From DATGZX01 sp035296965 (GTDB taxonomy: Bacteria; Planctomycetota; Planctomycetia; Gemmatales; Gemmataceae): 48,446 nt of DNA. The notes under the pieces were generated by a model that worked only from the letters and a program-made list of their open reading frames with translations, searched no databases and was not told where the DNA came from. A program made the translations under genes and the position numbers. This document shows positions 43,459 to 48,446 of this stretch, in pieces. The DNA lies in contig DATGZX010000291.1 in assembly GCA_035296965.1 (NCBI GenBank), forward strand, positions 1-48,446. Direction: 5' to 3'. Position 1 is the first letter of the stretch. Every line of letters starts with the position of its first letter.

Positions 43459-43912
43459 TTCGCGATTCGTGTATGTGACCTACATTCGCACAACGCCGGA
43501 GAAACTGTGGCGGGCGTTGATCGATCCCGAATTCACCCGCCAATTCTGGGTCGGAACCTGGCAGGAATCCGAATGGAAGCCCGGCGCGTCGTGGCGGATC
43601 ATGATTCCCGATGGGCGCGTCGCCGACAGCGGCGAGGTTCTCGAGATCGAGCCGAACAAGCGGCTCGTCTTGAAGTGGCGCAATGAATTCATGCCCGAGA
43701 TGCGGGCGGAAGGTTACTCACAGCTCACCTACGAACTCGAACGCCAAGGCACCTCGGTCAAGCTCACTGTCATCCATGAAATGGACAAACCCGGCTCGAA
43801 GTTTATTGATGCCGTGTCGAACGGCTGGCCGCACCTTCTGGCCAGCCTCAAGAGTCTCCTGGAAACAGGCGAATCGCTCGAGGAAACCCGTAGTTGGCCG
43901 AAGGGGATGTGA
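43451..43912 (+). CDS. SRPBCC (AHSA1-like) domain protein
   Basis: 153 residues from ATG 43451, with AAGGAG upstream inside arsR. A single START/Bet v1-like fold: RFVYVTYIRTTPEKLWRALIDPEFTRQFWVG, SEWKPGASWRIMIPDGRVADSGEVLEIEPNKRLVLKW, and the C-terminal helix NGWPHLLASLKSLLETGE. Such proteins hold a hydrophobic ligand in a central cavity; the ligand here is unknown. Translational coupling with arsR supports a regulated small-molecule or stress response. No enzyme gene follows. Confidence 0.93.
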   Translation: MPNSRFVYVTYIRTTPEKLWRALIDPEFTRQFWVGTWQESEWKPGASWRIMIPDGRVADSGEVLEIEPNKRLVLKWRNEFMPEMRAEGYSQLTYELERQGTSVKLTVIHEMDKPGSKFIDAVSNGWPHLLASLKSLLETGESLEETRSWPKGM

Positions 43913-44076
43913 AGCGCGAACTACGAAAAGTTCGAACCCTACCAACCGTCGCTATCGCGACCACTGGCGGGAATTGAGTTTGCGAATCGGTATGGGCGAC
44001 CGGACGCCAACTGAACTTTTCGCCGGTGCAGTGGACACAGGACGCCACTCGTTTTCTCTCTGATCCGCGCCCCGAC

Positions 44077-44376
44077 CTAGCGCCTTCGCCAGTAGCCCGG
44101 TCGCCGGTTGGTGTGGGCCACGGCCACGACCGTTGACCGGCCCTCCCCCGTGGAGCTCTAAACCAGGAGGTAAGGGAACTTCTTGGTTTTGACCCAGCGA
44201 TGCCGGTTATCGTCGAGCGGCCAGCGCTCGGGGTCATCGGCAAATTGCTGCAAGGCGGTATCGATGGCTTGAATGAACCAAAGGGTAGCCCTCCTGCTCC
44301 GCCGCGCATACAAGGAGTGAGCCTGGCGGAATTCCTGAGCCGCCAACCTATGAAATGTGACTTTCGCCGGGGGCAT
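44077..44376 (-). pseudogene. RelE/ParE-type toxin with in-frame stop
   Basis: From ATG 44376 the frame reads VTFHRLAAQEFRQAHSLYARR, PERWPLDDNRHRW and KKFPYLLV, typical of ParE/RelE toxins, then hits TAG at codon 73 (44158-44160). Beyond the stop the same frame continues with STVVAVAHTNRRPGYWRRR, the normal C-terminal end of the family, to a final TAG at 44077-44079. The stop looks like a lost base (TAC GAG to TAG AG) compensated by an added G in the nearby G run. The toxin is therefore probably inactive. It lies 15 bases after its antitoxin. Confidence 0.8.
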
Positions 44377-44391
44377 GGGAATCCCCCAGGG

Positions 44392-44604
44392 CTAGAACGG
44401 CTCGTTCTTGAGTTCCGACCACGGGACCAGGTCGGCCTTGCCTCGGTCGATCTCGTCACTTCAGCGGCACAGTTCAGCGACAAAGCTCGCCTCGTCCAGG
44501 CCGTCTATCTGCGGCACGAGCGTTTCCAGCAGCCGTTCGACCAGGTGAATTCGATCGTTCTCCGGGAGGGCCAAGGCCGCCTCGAAAACAGTTGAAGGGT
44601 CCAC
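44392..44604 (-). pseudogene. Addiction-module antitoxin with in-frame stop
   Basis: From GTG 44604 (AAAGGAGG upstream) the frame gives VDPSTVFEAALALPENDRIHLVERLLETL and DGLDEASFVAELCR, typical of the TIGR02574-type addiction-module antitoxin. TGA at 44461-44463 (codon 48) replaces an expected arginine (CGA to TGA). After it the frame continues SDEIDRGKADLVPWSELKNEPF, the normal toxin-binding tail, to TAG at 44392. Loss of that tail would prevent toxin neutralisation, which fits a toxin that is also broken. Confidence 0.8.
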
Positions 44605-44811
44605 GCGGCTGCCTCCTTTCCGTGGGTGCGGCCATCGTAGCAAAGACGGCGACAACCAATCCAGTCAGATGGATGCGGGCGGTAACCGGCTCTTCGGGGG
44701 CTTTTCTCCAGGACATCGATCAACGTCCGCCAAGCGTGGTTCCTTCCCTTGCCGAGATTCAATAAAAAACTCACTGGAGGCTCCGATGCGATTCTGTGTT
44801 GGCAAATGAAT
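44605..44811. other. Non-coding stretch upstream of the toxin-antitoxin remnant
   Basis: Together with the MITE-like element and the short lead of the next gene this makes a 325-base gap. It should contain the promoter of the toxin-antitoxin pair. No clear pair of promoter hexamers or gene seen. Confidence 0.3.
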
Positions 44812-44914
44812 CTAAATGACGGTGCGGGATTCGGCTGTAGATCAGGTTTCCAACCTGACCGGACAGATTGGAAATCTGTCCTACGAAGCTGCCGAATCAA
44901 GTACGGTGATATAG
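44812..44914. mobile_element. MITE-like element, copy 2
   Basis: 103 bases. Left CTAAATGACGGTGCGGGATT then CGGC; right GCCGAATCAAGTACGGTGAT then ATAG: the same end types as 33954-34077. The inside differs: two hairpins, TCAGGTT/AACCTGA and GGACAGATT/AATCTGTCC, instead of the GGGGCACGTT stem. It ends 15 bases before the next gene's ATG, so it may supply or disturb that gene's ribosome site. Confidence 0.7.
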
Positions 44915-44929
44915 CTCGGGAGTAGCGCC

Positions 44930-46726
44930 ATGAGTGAAGTTCGCTTGGTCGTTCGCGAGGCGGGGTACGATTGGTCGGGAACGATTCATGGAAGTTGTGC
45001 GGATGCCGCGATAGCGGCTCTCAGTGCGGACCCCGTCACGATGGAGGAACTCGAGGTCGCCACCGAGCGATTCGCGAAACCTATCCCAGGATGTCGCTTC
45101 TTCGCGAGTCTCTCCGCGGGCAGTTGCGCTGAGCCGCACGATGCTGGCCTGGTCGTCATTGACCTCATTGCCCGGCTGGTAGTCGTGAATTCGACCTATT
45201 CGTCCCCAGGACCGACAGGAATCGTCTGGTATCACGACGGTCAATGTTGCACGGAAAGAGGTCTGCGCTACCACCTTGCCGACGATTGGGTTTTTTCGAG
45301 CGGTAATTGGGAGCACGAGGCCGAAGAACGGCGCCGAAAACTAGCGGCAAAACCGATTCGGAACGCCCGCCAAGTGTTTTATGGCCGGCCCATGGTGGAA
45401 TTTGTCGCGCGGGAATCCTTTGCCGCCTTCGCTCGGCGCGACGAGATTGCCGCCGCAGTTCGCGCCCAGTGGGCGGAGAATGCGCGAAGTCGTCTGGCAG
45501 ACGAGGCCAACCTCGCGCTCGACCAAGTAGATGCCAGCCGGCTGACCGACGAAGAGATCACACCAAAGACCTGGCCCGGCGAGGAGCACTACGCCAGTCC
45601 GTTTTATGACACCCTCAAGGAGATTCATGCGGCCTGGTTGCTGACGCCGCGCGACGACCTTGGCGGCGCTTGCCCGCGCGAGGTCGCGCTCGACCGGCAT
45701 GGCCACCTGGGGTGGGATTTGCAGGACCGATGTGAACAATGGTCGCTCCTGGGCGGATGTCCCCGAGGACTCTCGGAGTTCTCGCATGCTTTCCGGTATG
45801 GGGGCTTCGGCACGCATGAACTGGTCATGTACTACAATCTCGTTCGCCATCTGCTGTGGGCTTGCTGGGAACGGTTCACGCAGCTGGCGCAATCGCCGAC
45901 GGTCTCGCCTGGGCCTGAAGCGCTCACTGTCGGCGACTTCCTCACGCCTGAAATCCCGCGTTTGGAAGGCATGGTCGAAGCGTGGCTGGATACGCCAGAT
46001 CCCGAGTTCCATGGACGTACGCCGCGTTCCATCATAGCCCGCGAGCGCGCCCGGCTGCCCGAGGCCATGTCCGGCCACGACGCGATGATCGATCCCGACT
46101 GTCCCTGCTGCCAAATGATGGGCGAAATGTCCGGGCCGTGGTTTTGGCATCTGGACGGCAGCGAAATGGATGACGAATTCGCGTTCGATATCTTCCGCCG
46201 CACGCGCGAGGAGTGGGAAGAAGAACAACGCGGCTGGGAGGAACACCGCCGGCGTTTCGATGCGGAGTGGGCCGAACGCAAGCGTCTGGGCGTGACGGAT
46301 TCCACGCCCCGCGAGGAAGGCTCCAGCGCCATCTGGTCGCGCAGCTTCTCCGTGGGAGACAGCGCCGACATGCCGCTGGGAATTCGCGTGTTCGGCGTCG
46401 GCTGCCACCTTGCCGAGCTAATCGTTGGACTGCGCGCCGGCGCGGATCGCGAAAGTACATCACCCGAGGCTCAAGGCCACATTGACCAGCTTAACCATGA
46501 CTTTGGCAATCTCCGCGAACTCCTGCAAAGCTCCGATTCGTCTCTTGCCGCAGCGCTCATCGACCCTGTCCGCGACCGCTTTGCCGAAACGCTTGCTGCT
46601 ATCGCTATGGCCCGACCCGATCTGGCTCCGCAAAGCGAGTCGCTCACGAACGATCTCCACAAGCTCCTGGACCCGCCGGTCCAGGAACCAACCTGGGATT
46701 CCGAAGACCCTGAGATTCCGTTTTGA
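44930..46726 (+). CDS. Hypothetical protein, 598 residues
   Basis: Soluble, no signal peptide. It has an N-terminal beta-rich part (about 1-110, with VSVTY-like strands such as RLVVVNSTYSSPGPTG and WYHDGQCC), a middle helical part, and a segment with the four-residue metal-like cluster DCPCCQMMGEMSGPWFW followed by an acidic, Trp-rich helix (FDIFRRTREEWEEEQRGWEE, about 415-445). The C-terminus is helical. I recall similar phrases in planctomycete hypothetical proteins but no named family. It is followed on the same strand by the HTH/pRiA4b gene (78 bases). Confidence 0.75.
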   Translation: MSEVRLVVREAGYDWSGTIHGSCADAAIAALSADPVTMEELEVATERFAKPIPGCRFFASLSAGSCAEPHDAGLVVIDLIARLVVVNSTYSSPGPTGIVWYHDGQCCTERGLRYHLADDWVFSSGNWEHEAEERRRKLAAKPIRNARQVFYGRPMVEFVARESFAAFARRDEIAAAVRAQWAENARSRLADEANLALDQVDASRLTDEEITPKTWPGEEHYASPFYDTLKEIHAAWLLTPRDDLGGACPREVALDRHGHLGWDLQDRCEQWSLLGGCPRGLSEFSHAFRYGGFGTHELVMYYNLVRHLLWACWERFTQLAQSPTVSPGPEALTVGDFLTPEIPRLEGMVEAWLDTPDPEFHGRTPRSIIARERARLPEAMSGHDAMIDPDCPCCQMMGEMSGPWFWHLDGSEMDDEFAFDIFRRTREEWEEEQRGWEEHRRRFDAEWAERKRLGVTDSTPREEGSSAIWSRSFSVGDSADMPLGIRVFGVGCHLAELIVGLRAGADRESTSPEAQGHIDQLNHDFGNLRELLQSSDSSLAAALIDPVRDRFAETLAAIAMARPDLAPQSESLTNDLHKLLDPPVQEPTWDSEDPEIPF

Positions 46727-46804
46727 GCTGAAAACAATTCTCAACGGTTGCGCCTGCGAGCATGGCCGAGTTGGGGAATGGCAAGCGGGCGTAGAATTTG
46801 TAAA

Positions 46805-47590
46805 ATGTCGTACGACACCCGCGACGGAAAAGAGGTCATGGCCGACTTCACACCAACTCAGGGACGTTATCTTGGGTTTATTCTCGCCTACACCCATTTG
46901 CACGGATATCCCCCCGCCGAATCGGAAATCGCTGCGGCCATGTGCGTCTCGCCGCCGTCCGTGAGTCAGATGGTAAAGTCGCTGGAGAAGAGGGGGCTGA
47001 TCCTCCGCCATCCAGGACAATCCCGCTCGATCAAAGTGCTAGTCTCTGAGGACGAGATTCCGCCGTGGAATGCTCGCAAGAAGGCAACGCATCCATACAA
47101 GCAACCACGCCGCATTTCAGCGGCCCCGGCGGCACCTCCAGCAAACTTGTACGTCGTATCCGTCTTCCTGGTCGGAGGCCCTGTCAGCGACAAATTCGTC
47201 AACAAGGAAGTTAGCCGCGTGATCGAGATCCGCGGCGACCAGACACTTGAGCAACTGCATGATGCCATCTTCAAGGCGTACGACCGTTCGGAGGAACATC
47301 CATACGAATTTCAGTTCGGCAAACGCCCGTTCGATCCCGACGGCCCCAACTATGGAGTTCCAAGTCCGCAGCAGAGGAAGAAAAAGAAAGGGTATGGAGA
47401 CGCACGCACGACAAAGCTGGACGACCTGGATCTGAATCCAGAACGCGTCTTCGGTTACTGGTTCGACTTCGGCGATGACTGGTTTCATCAAGTTCAGGTG
47501 GAGCGGATCGAGCAAGCCATCCCGACCGTTACGTACCCGCGTGTCATCAGGCGGGTGGGCAAATCTCCGCCGCAGTATCGCGACGAATAG
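46805..47590 (+). CDS. LexA-type HTH fused to pRiA4b ORF-3 domain
   Basis: 261 residues from ATG 46805, or 250 from the next ATG at 46838. The N-terminal winged helix TPTQGRYLGFILAYTHLHGYPPAESEIAAAMCVSPPSVSQMVKSLEKRGLI (about 12-65) is LexA-like without the protease half. The C-terminal domain (about 110-255) matches pRiA4b ORF-3 proteins: VIEIRGDQTLEQLHDAIFKAYD, YEFQFGKRPFD, and the acidic signature FGYWFDFGDDWFHQVQVE. Such domains accompany mobile elements; their role is unclear. TAGAAT (46792-46797) lies just before 46805, so that ATG could be the first base of a leaderless mRNA. The fusion suggests a DNA-binding regulator. Confidence 0.9.
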   Translation: MSYDTRDGKEVMADFTPTQGRYLGFILAYTHLHGYPPAESEIAAAMCVSPPSVSQMVKSLEKRGLILRHPGQSRSIKVLVSEDEIPPWNARKKATHPYKQPRRISAAPAAPPANLYVVSVFLVGGPVSDKFVNKEVSRVIEIRGDQTLEQLHDAIFKAYDRSEEHPYEFQFGKRPFDPDGPNYGVPSPQQRKKKKGYGDARTTKLDDLDLNPERVFGYWFDFGDDWFHQVQVERIEQAIPTVTYPRVIRRVGKSPPQYRDE

Positions 47591-47611
47591 CGATTGGGCA
47601 GCGTAGAAGCG

Positions 47612-47863
47612 ATGTCAAACTCGAAGAAGAAACGCGAAAAGGCCAATCCCAAACGCAAACGGACCGCCGCCGAAAAGCGAGCGCGCCGCGAGCGCAAGCA
47701 GAAGTACATGACGATCTTCATGAATGGCAGGCAGAAGCAAGTTCCGCGTCCTCAGCTGATTGAAGGCCTGCCCGTCGAGGAATTCATCGCCAGGAATGCC
47801 GACCCCATTTGGTTGCACCAGAATGAACTCTGGGAGTACATGATTTCTGACGAGGAAACGTGA
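47612..47863 (+). CDS. Small basic protein
   Basis: 83 residues from ATG 47612 (MSNSKKKREK). The first 35 residues are almost all Lys/Arg and look disordered or nucleic-acid binding; the rest (YMTIFMNGRQKQVPRPQLIEGLPVEEFIARNADPIWLHQNELWEYM) is a compact globular segment. It starts 21 bases after the pRiA4b-type gene, so is probably co-transcribed. I recall similar short proteins beside such genes but cannot name a family. Confidence 0.75.
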   Translation: MSNSKKKREKANPKRKRTAAEKRARRERKQKYMTIFMNGRQKQVPRPQLIEGLPVEEFIARNADPIWLHQNELWEYMISDEET

Positions 47864-48075
47864 GGGTTTACAGGTCGCAAGCGACCATCGTTACGGGAGG
47901 CTTATATTCACGGCTCACCGAGTACCTGCCCTACTGGGCCGCACGCGCTGAATTCCTGACCAAGATTGGCGCAAACGACGAAGCGCGCCACTCCTACGAG
48001 ATCGCCATTGGTCTCGAACGCGATGCCGCGGTCCGCCGCTTCTTGGAGCGACGTCAGTCGGCATTGATGCCCTAA
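47860..48075 (+). pseudogene. C-terminal fragment of an ECF sigma factor
   Basis: The readable part begins near 47914: LTEYLPYWAARAEFLTKIGA, then NDEARHSYEIAIGLERDAAV and RRFLERRQSAL. This is the C-terminal TPR-like end of large ECF sigma factors of the DUF6596/SigI-like type (usual form: YHAARAELLRRLGR..EAR.AY..AL.L...AERRFLERR). No sigma region 2 or 4 precedes it, and the upstream 18 residues are unrelated, so it is a gene remnant of about 54 residues. Its frame overlaps the previous stop only by chance. Confidence 0.6.
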
Positions 48076-48112
48076 TCGATCTGAATGCCCTTCGATTGCT
48101 ATCTGCCTGGAG

Positions 48113-48307
48113 TCATTTCCGAATTTGCATCCGGAGCAGCCACCAGGCCCACACGGACAGAGCGGCCGCCACAACTCCAAGCGCGGACATGAGCAGGAAG
48201 TTCCACGGATCCGTTGCCAAAGCGGACCGTTCCGCGAGCGACTTCAGGAGATGCATCACCGCGATCAGGCCAAAGAGCGTGCCTGTGATAACGAGATAAG
48301 CTTTCAT
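48113..48307 (-). CDS. Small two-helix membrane protein
   Basis: 64 residues from ATG 48307 (MKAYLVITGTLFGLIAVMHLLKSL); the longer frame to 48340 lacks a ribosome site, and this one is weak too. Two membrane helices (about 4-22 and 36-58: LLMSALGVVAAALSVWAWWLL) are joined by ERSALATDPWNF. Short proteins with this MKAYL...ATDPW pattern are common in planctomycetes and related groups; function unknown. 48341-48446 contains no gene I can see. Confidence 0.8.
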   Translation of the reverse strand: MKAYLVITGTLFGLIAVMHLLKSLAERSALATDPWNFLLMSALGVVAAALSVWAWWLLRMQIRK

Positions 48308-48446
48308 CGCCGATTTCCGCAGGGGGGAAATGATTAACATTTTAGCGAGCGGCGTGCTGGATTTTTCCGTGTTTCCTCGGGGGAAGTGTTAATCGTTTTT
48401 GGTAGTTAGGGGTTGCATGGGCGGCTCTCCAATCTGCTTTGTCCAC

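Noticed and set aside
45341..46408. A 355-codon minus-strand frame
   Set aside because: Antisense to the 598-residue protein; the sense frame has coherent protein-like segments.

Overview
The window looks like chromosome of a Planctomycetota bacterium, probably Gemmatales or a relative. The evidence is a protein made of Cys-rich YTV repeats (29952-31853), an ECF sigma factor fused to a TIGR03067-type domain, DUF1802- and DUF4013-type proteins, a SpoVG that carries a zinc ribbon, high GC, and many short palindromic intergenic repeats. The taxonomic call rests on family recognition from memory, not on a search. I saw no rRNA, tRNA, CRISPR array or intact transposase.

Region by region. 0-3.3 kb is accessory: an Imm49-like immunity protein, a possible phage portal remnant, a toxin-like gene with an LHH/HNH-type nuclease C-terminus split by a frameshift in an A5 run, and a small DUF7668-like protein. 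3.3-6.5 kb holds the ECF-TIGR03067 gene between two direct copies of a ~180 bp multi-hairpin repeat, then a C-terminally short membrane-fusion protein and a palindrome cluster. 6.5-16.3 kb is mostly housekeeping: rho, an M32 carboxypeptidase, thrC-psuG on the minus strand, ispE-spoVG on the plus strand, and a long-chain acyl-CoA ligase. 16.5-33.9 kb is dominated by envelope and redox functions: a DsbD homologue downstream of an NHL-repeat thioredoxin, a 1104-residue membrane/TPR protein, an M1 peptidase fused to an Omp85-like outer-membrane barrel, a zinc-ribbon membrane protein, the YTV protein, and an FHA protein. 33.9-41.1 kb carries gpsA, a DUF1802 protein, a 1398-residue triple amidohydrolase and a DUF4013 membrane protein. 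41.2-48.4 kb is accessory again: a Tse2-like toxin-family gene coupled to a TPR gene, an ArsR-SRPBCC operon with a clear promoter/operator, a RelE/ParE-type toxin-antitoxin pair in which both genes have in-frame stops, a LexA-like HTH fused to a pRiA4b ORF-3 domain, and a fragment of an ECF sigma factor.

How genes work together: DsbD and the NHL-thioredoxin are adjacent on one strand and probably form a periplasmic thiol relay. ThrC-psuG and ispE-spoVG look like two-gene operons. ArsR probably represses its own promoter and the coupled SRPBCC gene. The most unusual items are the M1-Omp85 fusion, the structured repeats flanking the sigma-factor gene (with evidence of an internal module duplication that ended in a stop), the MITE-like elements that share ends but differ inside, the Tse2-like/TPR pair, and the two decayed toxin systems.
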